From JACKIC01 sp964543795 (GTDB lineage Bacteria > Planctomycetota > UBA1135 > UBA2386), in the NCBI GenBank assembly GCA_964543795.1, contig CAZIZN010000011.1, positions 1 through 64,000 of the forward strand: DNA of 64,000 bases. Reading direction: 5' to 3'. Position numbers and translations under genes: made by a program. Every line of letters starts with the position of its first letter. The first letter of the stretch is position 1. Below the pieces are notes generated by a model. The model ran no database searches. It was given only the letters and a program-made list of their open reading frames with translations, and was not told the DNA's origin. Below, piece after piece: positions 42,219 to 51,009 of this stretch.

Positions 42219-43307
42219 ATGAACCACCGCTCGAAGACCTTCTTCCTCGCCAGCATCGCGCTGGCTTCCGCCCTCGCGGCCCAGTCCGGCCCGCTCGCCT
42301 CGCCGGCCGACCGCCTGTCGCTCGAGGGCAGCTCCTTCACCCACTTCCCGCTCGGCCGCGCCAGCGCGCGCATGCAGACCCTGCACGCGGACGTGCCGCC
42401 GGGTGCCGTGCTGAGCGGTCACGCCTACCGCCGCGACGCGGCGGGCGTGCGCGGTCGGATCGACGGACTGTCCGTCGACCTGCAGGTCACCGCCTCGGTG
42501 ATCCAGGCGCTGCCGACCGGAGCGTCGGCGACCTTCGTGCAGAACCGCGGCGGCAACCCGGTCGTCGTGCTGCCGCGGCGCTGGGTCACGTTCCCGGCCA
42601 CGGATCGGCCGGGCCTCGACCCCGCGCCGACGTTCGAGTTGTCGATCCCGTGGCAGACGACCTTCACGATGCCCGCGTCGGGCGGCACGCTCTGCCTCGA
42701 GGTCGAGGTGTTCGGCAACCAGACGCCCACCGGCGCCAACCGCAACGTCAGCCTCTATCTCGATGCCCACGAGAACTACGCGAACGGGCACGCCGAGCAG
42801 CCCGGCTTCCGTCTCGCCCAGGGCTGTCCGGCGCCGGGCAACAACGACGACTGCTACGCGTCGCTGACGCTCTGGCACCGCGGCACGCGCATGGACCTCG
42901 ACGTCGCCCTGCGCGACGGCGTGCCGGACACGGGCAGCGGGCTCGTGCGCGGCTTCGTGGCGCTGGGCAACACGTTCACCGCGCAGACCTGGCCGCTGCG
43001 CAACGACTGCACGCTCTACAGTTCGGCCGAAGTCTGGTTCGCGCTGCCGGGCGCCATCAGCGGCGCGGGCAGCTTCGACGGCACGTTCGCGGGCCTGCCC
43101 GTCTTGCCGCCGGGCTTCCGCCTGTGGTGCCAGGCCGGCACGCTCGACCTCGGTTCGGGTGCGCTCGCGTTCAGCGACGCGACGACCCTCGTGACTCCGC
43201 CTGCCGGGCCGCTGCCGATCCCGGTCGCCCGCGTCGTCAACAGCACGAGCGTCACGGCGACGACCGGCACCGTGTCGTTCGCGGTGCCCGTGGTCGGCTT
43301 CTTCTAA
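42219..43307 (+). CDS. secreted protein of unknown function
   Basis: 362 residues. Signal peptide 1-21 (NHRSKTFFLASIALASALAAQ). The mature part is beta-rich, with repeated short hydrophobic strands, two Cys pairs (CPAPGNNDDC near 204-213 and a pair near 262 and 300) and the ending PVARVVNSTSVTAT. It has the flavour of exported planctomycete-type proteins, but I recognise no domain. The ATG at 42219 begins the signal peptide. It is divergent from the atp operon. Confidence 0.8.
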   Translation: MNHRSKTFFLASIALASALAAQSGPLASPADRLSLEGSSFTHFPLGRASARMQTLHADVPPGAVLSGHAYRRDAAGVRGRIDGLSVDLQVTASVIQALPTGASATFVQNRGGNPVVVLPRRWVTFPATDRPGLDPAPTFELSIPWQTTFTMPASGGTLCLEVEVFGNQTPTGANRNVSLYLDAHENYANGHAEQPGFRLAQGCPAPGNNDDCYASLTLWHRGTRMDLDVALRDGVPDTGSGLVRGFVALGNTFTAQTWPLRNDCTLYSSAEVWFALPGAISGAGSFDGTFAGLPVLPPGFRLWCQAGTLDLGSGALAFSDATTLVTPPAGPLPIPVARVVNSTSVTATTGTVSFAVPVVGFF

Positions 43308-43328
43308 TCCGCGCGTTGCTGCCTCAGG

Positions 43329-43570
43329 GGCCGGGTGCTCCTGCTCTGAGCCGCCGCAGCGGACCGTTGGCTCCCGCTCGCCAGGCTTCGTTTGCCCGGG
43401 TTGCGGCGGCGACCCGAAGGATCGTGACGGAGCCGGCCGCGTCAGTGGCCGGGTGCCCCTGCTCTGAGCCGCCGCAGCGGATCGTTGGCTCCCGCTCGCC
43501 CGGCTTCGTTGCCCGCGTTGCGGCGGCGACCCGAAGGATCGTGACGGAGCCGGCCGCCTCAGCGGCCGGG
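43329..43570. repeat. two-copy 118-bp tandem repeat in intergenic DNA
   Basis: Copy 1 starts at 43329, copy 2 at 43447 and a short third copy at 43564 (periods 118 and 117). Units are about 95% alike. Each contains GCGGCGGCGACCCGAAGGAT near its centre and GC-rich inverted segments. It fills the space between two convergent genes. Any open frame over it is a repeated peptide and is not credible. Confidence 0.85.
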
Positions 43571-43591
43571 TCCGTCACCGGCCGGGTGCGC

Positions 43592-44242
43592 TCACACGTC
43601 GAGCTTCTGGCACTGCGGGATCGGCGAGTTCGGACCGTAGGTCGCGATCGGCTGCGTCTTGTCGAGATCGGGCAGCCCGAACATCTCCTTGAGCTGCTGG
43701 TAGCTGTAGCTGCGCACGGTGCCGCCGTTGAACAGGATGTTGACGGTGCCGTCGCGCAGCGACCAGACGCCCTCGTTGTCGTTCGCCATCCAGGCTTCGT
43801 CGGCGCTCGCCTCGCGCGTGCGCATGTGTGCCTTGGCGCGCCCCGCGTAGTGCGTGTCCTGCGACGACACTCCGCCGATCTCCGGCCACGGGTTCTCGTT
43901 GCGCTGCACCTGCTTGCGCAGGTCGAGCCAGATCGGATCGTTCTCGCGCGCGCCGGGCGTGAAGAAACGATCGAAGTTCTCCTCGGTGCGGTCGTAGATT
44001 CCCGACGTCCAGGTCGAGAGCACGAACTTGCTACCGCCTTCGCTCGGCAGCGCCCCGTTGTGCTTCTGCTTGTAGGTCGTGAGCCACTCGAAGTGCCGCC
44101 GCAGGTTGGCGCGGTCGGCCTCCGCGTTCGCGGCCTCCTGTGCACCGAGGATGTTCGGCAGGAGTACGGCCGCGAGCAGGCCGATGATGCTGATGACGAT
44201 CAGCAGTTCGATCAGGGTGAAGCCAGCTTGGGATCGACGCAT
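43592..44242 (-). CDS. type IV pilin-like (pseudopilin) protein
   Basis: 216 residues. It starts with a prepilin peptidase site, QAG then FTLIELLIVISIIGLLAA, with the conserved Glu at +5 of the mature protein. This is the hallmark of type II secretion pseudopilins and type IV pilins. The body is unlike known pilin heads, and ends CQKLDV. ATG 44242 gives a short basic leader. No other T2SS/T4P gene is nearby, so it is an orphan. A good promoter (TTGCCA-16-TAGACT) lies 40-67 nt upstream. Confidence 0.88.
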   Translation of the reverse strand: MRRSQAGFTLIELLIVISIIGLLAAVLLPNILGAQEAANAEADRANLRRHFEWLTTYKQKHNGALPSEGGSKFVLSTWTSGIYDRTEENFDRFFTPGARENDPIWLDLRKQVQRNENPWPEIGGVSSQDTHYAGRAKAHMRTREASADEAWMANDNEGVWSLRDGTVNILFNGGTVRSYSYQQLKEMFGLPDLDKTQPIATYGPNSPIPQCQKLDV

Positions 44243-44281
44243 GAGGGGTGCGGGGGTCAACGGAACCAGGGGGCCGACCGC

Positions 44282-44309
44282 AGTCTAGCCCCCTGGGCGT
44301 GCCTGGCAA
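44282..44309 (-). promoter_or_regulatory. promoter TTGCCA-16-TAGACT of the pilin-like gene
   Basis: On the minus strand: -35 TTGCCA (44304-44309), 16-nt spacer, -10 TAGACT (44282-44287), 40 nt before the start at 44242. This is the clearest sigma-70-like match in the window. Confidence 0.5.
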
Positions 44310-44350
44310 CGGACCAGATCCGCGGTCAGGCGTGCGAAGTCCCCCGGCGC

Positions 44351-45121
44351 TCAGCGATCGCCGTTGCCCGGCGTCTGGGGCGCGGTGCCCGGCGTAGTGG
44401 GCGCGGTGCCACCGTTGCCGCTGGGCACCAGGGGCTCGCTCGGAGCGTCTGGCGTCGGGTTCGGGGTCGGCGCCGTCTCGCCCGCCGGCATCGCCGGCAC
44501 GTCGCCGAGGCCGTTCTTGTCCTGGTAGTTCTGGGCGAAGAGCCGGTCGCCCGAGTACTCGCCCCACCACTGCCGCCAGCGCAGCACCGAGACCTTCGCC
44601 TCGCGCTGGTTCTGGTTGAGGTGGTCGTAGCCGAAGTCGTGACCGGTGGCGGTCTTCAGCGCCTCGTGGCACATGTAGCGCACTTCGGGGCGGTCGTTGT
44701 CGAGGCCCTCGATCAGCGTCGGACAGGCCTGCAGGTCGCCGAGCAGCACGAGCGAGCGGGCGATCTCGCAACGCACCGACACCTCGCGGTCCGGCGCCGC
44801 GGCGCGAAGCGCCGGGATCGTGCGCCGGTCGCGCAGGCGGCCGAGCACCCATGCGCACGAACTGCGCACCTTCGGGTTCTCGTGGCGCAGGCCGTTCAGC
44901 ACGCTCGGGATGACCTGCTCACCGGCCTCCGTCAGCCAGATCAGGTTCTGCACCAGTTCTTCGCGATGCTGGAACGGGATCTGCTCGACGCGCTGGCTGA
45001 TCTCGCCGGACATCAAGCTGTTGGGCTGCGTGAAAGGGCTCTCCGTCGACTGCGTGGTCGACGACGTCGAACACGCCGCAAGGGCGAACAGCGCGATGGC
45101 GATGGTGGCCGCGATCCTCAT
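44351..45121 (-). CDS. lipoprotein with HEAT-like repeats
   Basis: 256 residues. Signal peptide with lipobox LAAC (Cys17). Then a helical repeat region (~60-165) with phrases such as NPKVRSSCAWVLGRLRD and RPEVRYMCHEAL, as in HEAT/PBS-lyase repeats. The tail from ~210 is Pro/Thr/Gly-rich and disordered. Likely an envelope scaffold. A 7-bp stem (GGGCGCG/CGCGCCC, 45151-45167) lies in its leader, 30 nt upstream of the ATG. Confidence 0.82.
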   Translation of the reverse strand: MRIAATIAIALFALAACSTSSTTQSTESPFTQPNSLMSGEISQRVEQIPFQHREELVQNLIWLTEAGEQVIPSVLNGLRHENPKVRSSCAWVLGRLRDRRTIPALRAAAPDREVSVRCEIARSLVLLGDLQACPTLIEGLDNDRPEVRYMCHEALKTATGHDFGYDHLNQNQREAKVSVLRWRQWWGEYSGDRLFAQNYQDKNGLGDVPAMPAGETAPTPNPTPDAPSEPLVPSGNGGTAPTTPGTAPQTPGNGDR

Positions 45122-45150
45122 GGGTTTCCTCTGGGAACTTCGGGGGAACC

Positions 45151-45167
45151 GGGCGCGCTGCGCGCCC
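45151..45167 (-). promoter_or_regulatory. leader hairpin of the HEAT lipoprotein gene
   Basis: Perfect GGGCGCG/CGCGCCC stem with a 3-nt loop, 30 nt before the start codon. It could stabilise the mRNA 5-prime end; no regulator can be named. Confidence 0.3.
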
Positions 45168-45230
45168 GTCGTGTCGTTGTCATCGACCGTGAAGGACCGC
45201 GGCTTGAGCCGATTCCGCGCAGTGCTCGGC

Positions 45231-45260
45231 TTGCCGGCGCCGCCCGCCCCGCCGTAGAGT
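45231..45260 (+). promoter_or_regulatory. promoter TTGCCG-18-TAGAGT of the HU gene
   Basis: -35 TTGCCG at 45231-45236, 18-nt spacer, -10 TAGAGT at 45255-45260. It leaves a ~45-nt leader with a strong Shine-Dalgarno (GGAGGA) before the HU ATG. Confidence 0.4.
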
Positions 45261-45311
45261 CCCGCACCTCGACCGAAGGGCGGTTGAGCTGAACGACATC
45301 CGGAGGACACC

Positions 45312-45587
45312 ATGAACAAGGCGAACCTGATCGACGAGGTGCGGAAGCAGCTGGGGACCGATTGCTCCAAGGCCCACGCCGAACGGGCGGTGAACGCGCT
45401 GCTCGCGTCGATCCAGAAGGGGCTCAAGAAGGACAAGGAGGTGCAGATCGTCGGCTTCGGCACCTTCGCCGTGAAGAACCGCAAGGCCCGGGTCGGGCGC
45501 AACCCCCAGACCAACGAGCCGATCCAGATCAAGGCCTCGCGAACGGTCGGCTTCCGGGCCGGGACCACGCTCAAGGACAGCGTCTGA
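45312..45587 (+). CDS. hup: HU-family nucleoid DNA-binding protein
   Basis: 91 residues. Full HU fold: MNKANLIDEV start, VQIVGFGTFAV, and the DNA-binding arm RNPQTNEPIQIKASRTVGF. It bends and packages DNA. ATG preceded by GGAGGA 5 nt upstream. Confidence 0.97.
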   Translation: MNKANLIDEVRKQLGTDCSKAHAERAVNALLASIQKGLKKDKEVQIVGFGTFAVKNRKARVGRNPQTNEPIQIKASRTVGFRAGTTLKDSV

Positions 45588-45595
45588 GGCGGCGC

Positions 45596-45615
45596 GCCCG
45601 GCATCGCCTCCGGGC
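45596..45615. terminator. hairpin between convergent HU and mnmA
   Basis: GCCCGG/CCGGGC stem, 8-nt loop, in the 40-nt gap between the two stop codons. It could serve both genes. No T-tract in either direction. Confidence 0.3.
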
Positions 45616-45627
45616 CGGCGGCGGCGC

Positions 45628-46668
45628 TCAGGCCTCGAGCCAGCCGCCGCCGAGCACGCGGTCGCCCGCGTAGAACACGGCCGCCTGGCCGGGCGTCACC
45701 GCGGCGACCGGCTGCACGAACTCGATCGCCGCGCCGCCGCGTCCATCGGCGACCACCGTCGCCGGCGCCGCGATGTGCCGCGCGCGCACCTTGACCTGGG
45801 CGGTCACCGGCGCGCCCGGCGCCGGCTCGTCGACGATCCAGCGCACCCCGCGCACGCACGCCGAGCGGCGATCGAGCCCGTCGCGCTCGACCAGGGTCAC
45901 GTCGCCGGAAGCGGCGTCGATCGCCGCGACGTAGTGCGGCCGGCCGAGCGCGGGCAGCCCCTTGCGCTGCCCCACGGTGAACGCGTCGATGCCGTCGTGG
46001 CGGCCAAGTTCGCGGCCGCTGCGGTCGACGAAGCGTCCGGGCCGACCGCCGCCGCCGCGCGCCTGCACGACGTCGCGGTAGTCGCCGCTCGTGACGAAGC
46101 AGATCTCCATCGACTCGGGCTTCTCGGCCGTCGACAGCCCCGCCTCGGCCGCCAGGGCACGGACCTCGGGCTTGGTCCGCTCGCCGAGCGGGAACAGCGT
46201 GCGCGCGAGCGCGGCGCGCTCGATGCCGAACAGGTAGTAGGTCTGGTCCTTCTGCAGGTCGCGCGCCGTGCGCAACTCGCCGTCCTGGATGCGTGCGTAG
46301 TGCCCCGTCGCGACGGCCTCGGCGCCGACGTCGTCGGCGATCCGGAAGAGATGACCGAACTTGAGCTGCTGGTTGCACAACACACAGGGGTTCGGCGTGC
46401 GCCCGCGCCGGTACTCCGCGGCGAAGTGGTCCATCAGCGCGGCGAACTCCTCGGCGTAGTCGACGGCATAGAACGGGATGCCCAGTCGCGCGGCGACGAG
46501 GCCCGCGTCGCGCGCGTCGGACGCCGAACAACACGACTTCTCCTGGGCGGACTTGCCGGCCACACCGTTGCGCATGAACACGCCCACCACCTCGTGCCCC
46601 TGCTGCTGCAACAGCAGCGCCGCCACGCTGCTGTCGACACCGCCGGACATCGCCGCGAGCACTCGCAT
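45628..46668 (-). CDS. mnmA: tRNA-specific 2-thiouridylase
   Basis: 346 residues. The PP-loop ATPase motif SGGVDSS near the start, catalytic C in NPCVLCN and second catalytic Cys in EICFVTSGDY. It puts sulfur at C2 of U34 in tRNA-Glu, -Gln and -Lys. The middle central domain and the C-terminal beta barrel (VYYAGDRVLGGGW-like) are present. ATG 46668 begins RVLAAMSGGVDSS directly. Confidence 0.96.
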   Translation of the reverse strand: MRVLAAMSGGVDSSVAALLLQQQGHEVVGVFMRNGVAGKSAQEKSCCSASDARDAGLVAARLGIPFYAVDYAEEFAALMDHFAAEYRRGRTPNPCVLCNQQLKFGHLFRIADDVGAEAVATGHYARIQDGELRTARDLQKDQTYYLFGIERAALARTLFPLGERTKPEVRALAAEAGLSTAEKPESMEICFVTSGDYRDVVQARGGGGRPGRFVDRSGRELGRHDGIDAFTVGQRKGLPALGRPHYVAAIDAASGDVTLVERDGLDRRSACVRGVRWIVDEPAPGAPVTAQVKVRARHIAAPATVVADGRGGAAIEFVQPVAAVTPGQAAVFYAGDRVLGGGWLEA

Positions 46669-46734
46669 CGGCGGGGAGGTTAGGCCGCCGCGCCCCCGGG
46701 CCGCAATTCCCGTCGCCGCTGCGCGACGAAAGGC

Positions 46735-46763
46735 GCGACAACGCGCCGAAGGCTGCCTATGCT
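46735..46763 (+). promoter_or_regulatory. promoter GCGACA-17-TATGCT upstream of yajC
   Basis: -35 GCGACA (46735-46740), 17-nt spacer, -10 TATGCT (46758-46763), about 48 nt before the yajC ATG. Confidence 0.4.
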
Positions 46764-46811
46764 GCTCCGCCCTTCTGCCGGGCCGCACCGCCCCCCCGAT
46801 CCACCCCGCCG

Positions 46812-47252
46812 ATGTCCGCCACGACGATCTTCGCCGTACCCGTCTCGTTCGCCCTCACCACGCAGGAGCCGAAGGGCACTGCGGATTCGCCGGTCGCACC
46901 GGGACCGCTGCCCGGCCAGACCGGGGCGCCGCAGGGCGGCGCCGGCGGGGGTGCCCCGGCCAGCGGCTGCGCCGACCCCACCATGCTGCTGCCGATGGGC
47001 CTGTTCCTGGCCCTGATGTACTTCATGGTGCTGCGCCCCGAGCAGAAGCGCCGCAAGGAGACGATGGCGATGCTCGCGTCGATCAAGCAGGGCGACAAGG
47101 TCGTCACCAACGGCGGCATGCACGGGCAGATCCACCGCCTCGACGAACACACCGTGACCCTCCTGGTCGACGACGTGAAGATGACCTTCGATCGGGCAGC
47201 GATCGCCCGGGTGCTCCGTGACGGAGCCTCGGCCGACGGCAAGAAGTCCTGA
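46812..47252 (+). CDS. yajC: preprotein translocase subunit YajC
   Basis: 146 residues. The YajC core is a single helix (MLLPMGLFLALMYFMVL) followed by RPEQKRRKE and the beta domain with DKVVTNGGMHG. It is an accessory of SecDF-YajC. It has a ~55-residue Gly/Pro-rich extension before the helix, with a second hydrophobic stretch at residues 5-16. secD, its usual neighbour, does not follow; a YraN-type frame overlaps its end by 35 nt. Confidence 0.93.
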   Translation: MSATTIFAVPVSFALTTQEPKGTADSPVAPGPLPGQTGAPQGGAGGGAPASGCADPTMLLPMGLFLALMYFMVLRPEQKRRKETMAMLASIKQGDKVVTNGGMHGQIHRLDEHTVTLLVDDVKMTFDRAAIARVLRDGASADGKKS

Positions 47253-49128
47253 GCAGTCCGGGCGCGACGGCGAGGCGCTCGCAGCCGCCGCACTGCGGCG
47301 CGCAGGCTTCCGCATCGAAGCGCGGAACCTGCGCACCCGGGCCGGCGAGATCGACCTGCTGATCCGTCGTGGCCGCGACTGGGCCGCCGTCGAGGTCAAG
47401 GCCCGAGCCGACCACCCCGCCCCCGAACGCCTCGTCGACGCCGAGCGCCTCGCGAGGATGCAGCGATCACTGCGCCTGCTCGCCCCGCTCCTGCTACCGA
47501 AACCGCGCTCGCTGCGCATCGATGTCGTCGCCATCCGCTGGGGCCCCGCGCCCGAGATCCTGCATTTCCGCTCCGTCCAAGACGTTTCCTGGAGTTGCGG
47601 TGGCGTGGAGCCGGAGCCCAGGGCGATAGTCCTCCCCCGCAAAACGCCGATCCACCCACCGCGCGGCTGCAGCCTCCGCGTCCTCCCCATGCCGACCCTC
47701 ACCGAGCAGATCATCCCGCGGCGCAAGCTGCTGCTGATGCTCAGTGAGACCGTCCTGATCACGGCGATCCTGCTGGTCGGCACGAGCATCGAGCCGCTGA
47801 CGACCCGATCGTTCGAGCTCCTCGAGCCCTCGCGCGACCTGCTGCGCGGCGTGCTGACCTGCCTCACGATCGCGGTCATCTCGCAGGCGGCGCTGAGCTA
47901 CAGCGACCTCTACGACTGGAAGACCTCGCAGAACCGCGCCGAACTCGGCAATCGCCTCGTGCGCTCCTGCGGCTACGCGCTGGTGATGCTGGCCTTCCTG
48001 GTCCTCGTCGCCCCCTCGCTGTTCTTCTTCCCGGGACTCGTCGACGTGAGCGGCGACACCTGGAAGCTGATCCTGCTGCTCGGCATCGCCTTCGTGGCGA
48101 TCTACGTGTTCCGCCACGCGTTCCACTGGTTCTTCTACAAGTGGCGCTTCGGCGAGCGGCTCGTCGTCGTCGGCTCGTCCGACGAGGCCCTGCAGATCGC
48201 CCGCATGGTCGTCGAGAACCCGATGGCGGGCTACGAACTCGTCGGCCTCGTCGAGGAGGCCGGCCAGCCGCCGCTGCCGCAGCGCCCCGACGACCCGCCG
48301 CGGCTGGGACACCTGGACGGCCTGCGCACCCTGTGCCGCAAGGAGGGCATCAGCCGGGTCGTCGTGGCGCTGCGCGAACGGCGGGGGCGCGTGCCGGTCC
48401 AACGCCTGCTCGAGTGCCGGATGGACGGCGTGCTCATCGAAGAACACGAGGCGATGTACGAGCGCCTGACCGGCAAGCTCGCGGTCGAGAGCATGCGGCC
48501 CAGCTACCTGATCTACGGCCGCGGCTTCGCCAAGGACCCGCTGACCCTGTCGGTCAAACGCGTGTTGGACATCCTCGCGTCGGCCCTGGGCCTCGTGTTG
48601 TCCTTGCCGATCGGCCTCGTCGCCGCGGCGGCGATCAAGCTGACGAGCCGCGGTCCGGTGTTCTTCACCCAGGAGCGCGTCGGCGAGGACGGCGAGACGT
48701 TCCGGTTGGTCAAGTTCCGCACCATGCGCGTCGACGCGGAGAAGGAGTCGGGTCCCGTCTGGGCGCAGCCGAACGACCGCCGCGTCACGCCGGTCGGCAA
48801 GCTGCTGCGCCTGTCGCGCATCGACGAGATCCCGCAGTTCCTGAACATCCTGCGCGGCCAGATGTCGTTCGTCGGCCCGCGGCCCGAGCGTCCGCACTTC
48901 GTCGCCCAGCTGCAGGAGCAGATCCCGTTCTACATCCTGCGCCACACGGTGAAGCCCGGCCTGACGGGCTGGGCACAGGTCTGTCACCCCTACGGGGCCT
49001 CCCTCGAGGACGCGCGCGAGAAGCTGCGCTACGACCTCTACTACATCAAGAACATCGGGATCCTGTTCGACCTCAACATCATCCTGCGCACGGTCGCGGT
49101 GATCCTGAGCGGCAAGGGCGCCCGGTAG
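47218..49128 (+). CDS. YraN-like (UPF0102) nuclease domain joined in frame to a polyprenyl-phosphate sugar-1-phosphate transferase
   Basis: 636-residue uninterrupted frame. Residues ~14-115 match YraN: GRDGEALAAAALRRAGF, RTRAGEIDLLIRR, AAVEVKARAD. From residue 158 (an ATG at 47689) it is a complete EpsE/WbaP-type glycosylphosphotransferase. That part has four or five helices (~175-300), a CoA-binding-like fold, then the sugar-transferase core with KRVLDILASALGLVL, FRTMRVDAE and RPERPHF. It starts polysaccharide synthesis at the inner membrane. Either a true fusion, or two genes with the second starting at 47689. I see no Shine-Dalgarno there and no stop in between. The transferase would be ~479 residues alone. 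Confidence 0.85.
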   Translation: MTEPRPTARSPEQSGRDGEALAAAALRRAGFRIEARNLRTRAGEIDLLIRRGRDWAAVEVKARADHPAPERLVDAERLARMQRSLRLLAPLLLPKPRSLRIDVVAIRWGPAPEILHFRSVQDVSWSCGGVEPEPRAIVLPRKTPIHPPRGCSLRVLPMPTLTEQIIPRRKLLLMLSETVLITAILLVGTSIEPLTTRSFELLEPSRDLLRGVLTCLTIAVISQAALSYSDLYDWKTSQNRAELGNRLVRSCGYALVMLAFLVLVAPSLFFFPGLVDVSGDTWKLILLLGIAFVAIYVFRHAFHWFFYKWRFGERLVVVGSSDEALQIARMVVENPMAGYELVGLVEEAGQPPLPQRPDDPPRLGHLDGLRTLCRKEGISRVVVALRERRGRVPVQRLLECRMDGVLIEEHEAMYERLTGKLAVESMRPSYLIYGRGFAKDPLTLSVKRVLDILASALGLVLSLPIGLVAAAAIKLTSRGPVFFTQERVGEDGETFRLVKFRTMRVDAEKESGPVWAQPNDRRVTPVGKLLRLSRIDEIPQFLNILRGQMSFVGPRPERPHFVAQLQEQIPFYILRHTVKPGLTGWAQVCHPYGASLEDAREKLRYDLYYIKNIGILFDLNIILRTVAVILSGKGAR

Positions 49129-49186
49129 GCGACCGACGCATTCCATCGCCGGACGCAGGCGCTACGGTGCCGGGCGAAGAACACCC

Positions 49187-49906
49187 GTGAACCGGCCGCC
49201 CCCCTTCGCCGCGATCTACTTCGACTGCGACTCGACCCTCTCCGCCATCGAAGGCGTCGACGAGCTCCTCGCCGGCACCGATCCCGGGCTGCGAGCCGAG
49301 ATCGCGGCGATGACCGAAGCGGCGATGGACGGCCGCCTCCCCCTCGCCGCCGTGTACGAAACGCGGCTGCAGCGGTTGGCCCCGCGCCGCGACCAGCTGC
49401 TGGCGATCGGCCGGCTCTACGCCGAGCGCGCACTGCCCGACGCGCGCCCGACGATCGCAGCGCTGCGGCACCTGGGCAAGATCGTCGGCATCGTGAGCGG
49501 CGGCCTGCTCGAACCGGTGCGTTCGTTCGCGAGCTGGCTCGGTGTCGACGAGCGCCACGTGCACGCGGTGCCGCTCACGTTCGACGCCGCCGGCGCCTAC
49601 GTCGACTTCGACCGCCGTTCGCCGCTCTGGCGGAACCAGGGCAAGGTCGAGTTCCTGCGCGCCCTGCCGGCGACGCACCGACCGCTCGCGTTCGTCGGCG
49701 ACGGCGTCACCGACCTCGAGACCCAGGGCACCGCGGACCGCTTCGTCGGTTTCGGCGGGGTCGTCGCCCGAGCCGCGGTGCGCGAGGCGGCCGAGTTCTT
49801 CGTCGCCGAACCGCGCCTGCGAGCCGTGCTGCCGTTCCTGCTCACCGACGCCGAACGCGACGCACTCGCCGCCCATCCCGACTTCGCAACCCTGCTCGCC
49901 ACCTGA
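49187..49906 (+). CDS. serB: phosphoserine phosphatase (HAD, SerB-like)
   Basis: 239 residues. HAD motifs: D13-x-D15 in YFDCDST (nucleophile and acid), VSGG (motif 2), lysine in QGKVEFL, and GDGVTDLE (motif 4). It hydrolyses phosphoserine to serine. 8 nt before a class V aminotransferase gene, which suits a serine unit. GTG start at 49187. Confidence 0.85.
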   Translation: MNRPPPFAAIYFDCDSTLSAIEGVDELLAGTDPGLRAEIAAMTEAAMDGRLPLAAVYETRLQRLAPRRDQLLAIGRLYAERALPDARPTIAALRHLGKIVGIVSGGLLEPVRSFASWLGVDERHVHAVPLTFDAAGAYVDFDRRSPLWRNQGKVEFLRALPATHRPLAFVGDGVTDLETQGTADRFVGFGGVVARAAVREAAEFFVAEPRLRAVLPFLLTDAERDALAAHPDFATLLAT

Positions 49907-49914
49907 CCGCCGCC

Positions 49915-50982
49915 ATGCGCGACCACACCGTGCTCTTCATCCCAGGGCCCACCGAGGTCGACGCGGAGCTGCGCGAGATCCTCGCACACCCGTTGATGGG
50001 CCACCGCGATCCGAGGTTCGTCGCCACGGTGCAGGACGTCTGCCGCCGCCTCGGCGATCTGTTCCTGACCGGGCAACCGGCGGTGTTCGAGACGTGCGCC
50101 GCCACCGCCTTGATGGAGGCCGGGGTGCGCAACCTCGTGCCGCGAGACGGGTGCTCGCTGCATCTCGTCGCCGGCGCGTTCGGCGAACGCTGGCGGCAGA
50201 TCGCCGCGGCCTGCGGTCGCCGGACCGAGGTCCTGCTCGCCCGACCGGGCCACGTGCACGACCCCGCCGCGCTGCGCGCCCGCCTGCAGCAGGGCCCGGC
50301 GGTGCACGCCGTCATGATCACCCACAACGAGACCTCGACGGGCGCGATCGAGCCGCTCGCCGCACTCGCTGCCGCCGCGCACGAAGCCCAGCCCGACGCG
50401 CTCGTCTGCGTCGACGCCGTCACGAGCCTCGCCGGCGCCGAACTGCGCTTCGACGACTGGGGTCTCGACTTCGCCTTCGCGGGCACGCAGAAGTGCCTGG
50501 CCCTGCCGCCCGGACTCTGCACCTACGCGGCGAGCGAACGGGCGCTCGCGCGCGCCGGGGCGGTGGCCGAACGCGGTTTCCTGCTCGACCTGCCGCAGGC
50601 CGTCGCCGAGACCGCCGCGGGCCGGCCGATCGCGACGCCGTGTGTGCCGCTGGTGTTCGCGCTGCAGCGCCAGCTCGTGCGCATCGCCGCCGAGACCCTG
50701 CCGGGGCGGTGGGCGCGCCACGCGGCGATGCGCGAAGCGACGCTCGCGTGGGCGCTGCGACGCGGGTTCCTGCCGTTCGTCGCCGACGCCAGCGCCCGCT
50801 CGCCCACCGTCAGCTGCATCGACGCGCGCGGCGGCGACGTCGGCGCGCTCGCACGGCGCGCCGCGGCGGCCGGTTTCGCCATCGACCAGGGCTACGGCGA
50901 GTGGAAGGGCAAGGCGTTCCGCATTGGCCACATGGGCGACCATCCGCTGGCCCGCTTGCACGAACTGCTCGACGCGCTGTGA
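49915..50982 (+). CDS. class V aminotransferase (phosphoserine / serine-pyruvate type)
   Basis: 355 residues. It begins FIPGPTEV with the GHRDPRF loop. D167 (CVDAVTS) and PLP-binding K193 (AGTQKCLALPPG) are seen. This sub-group includes alanine-glyoxylate/serine-pyruvate enzymes and the alternative phosphoserine aminotransferase. Since serB is 8 nt upstream, phosphohydroxypyruvate is the best substrate guess; glyoxylate is the alternative. It converges on the LysR gene, with 27 nt between stops. Confidence 0.82.
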   Translation: MRDHTVLFIPGPTEVDAELREILAHPLMGHRDPRFVATVQDVCRRLGDLFLTGQPAVFETCAATALMEAGVRNLVPRDGCSLHLVAGAFGERWRQIAAACGRRTEVLLARPGHVHDPAALRARLQQGPAVHAVMITHNETSTGAIEPLAALAAAAHEAQPDALVCVDAVTSLAGAELRFDDWGLDFAFAGTQKCLALPPGLCTYAASERALARAGAVAERGFLLDLPQAVAETAAGRPIATPCVPLVFALQRQLVRIAAETLPGRWARHAAMREATLAWALRRGFLPFVADASARSPTVSCIDARGGDVGALARRAAAAGFAIDQGYGEWKGKAFRIGHMGDHPLARLHELLDAL

Positions 50983-51009
50983 GCGCCGCCGGCGACGACC
51001 CGTGTCCGC

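Noticed and set aside
43324..44145. minus ORF with a repeated Ala-Thr-Arg peptide
   Set aside because: It is the 118-bp tandem repeat plus the wrong frame of the pilin gene.
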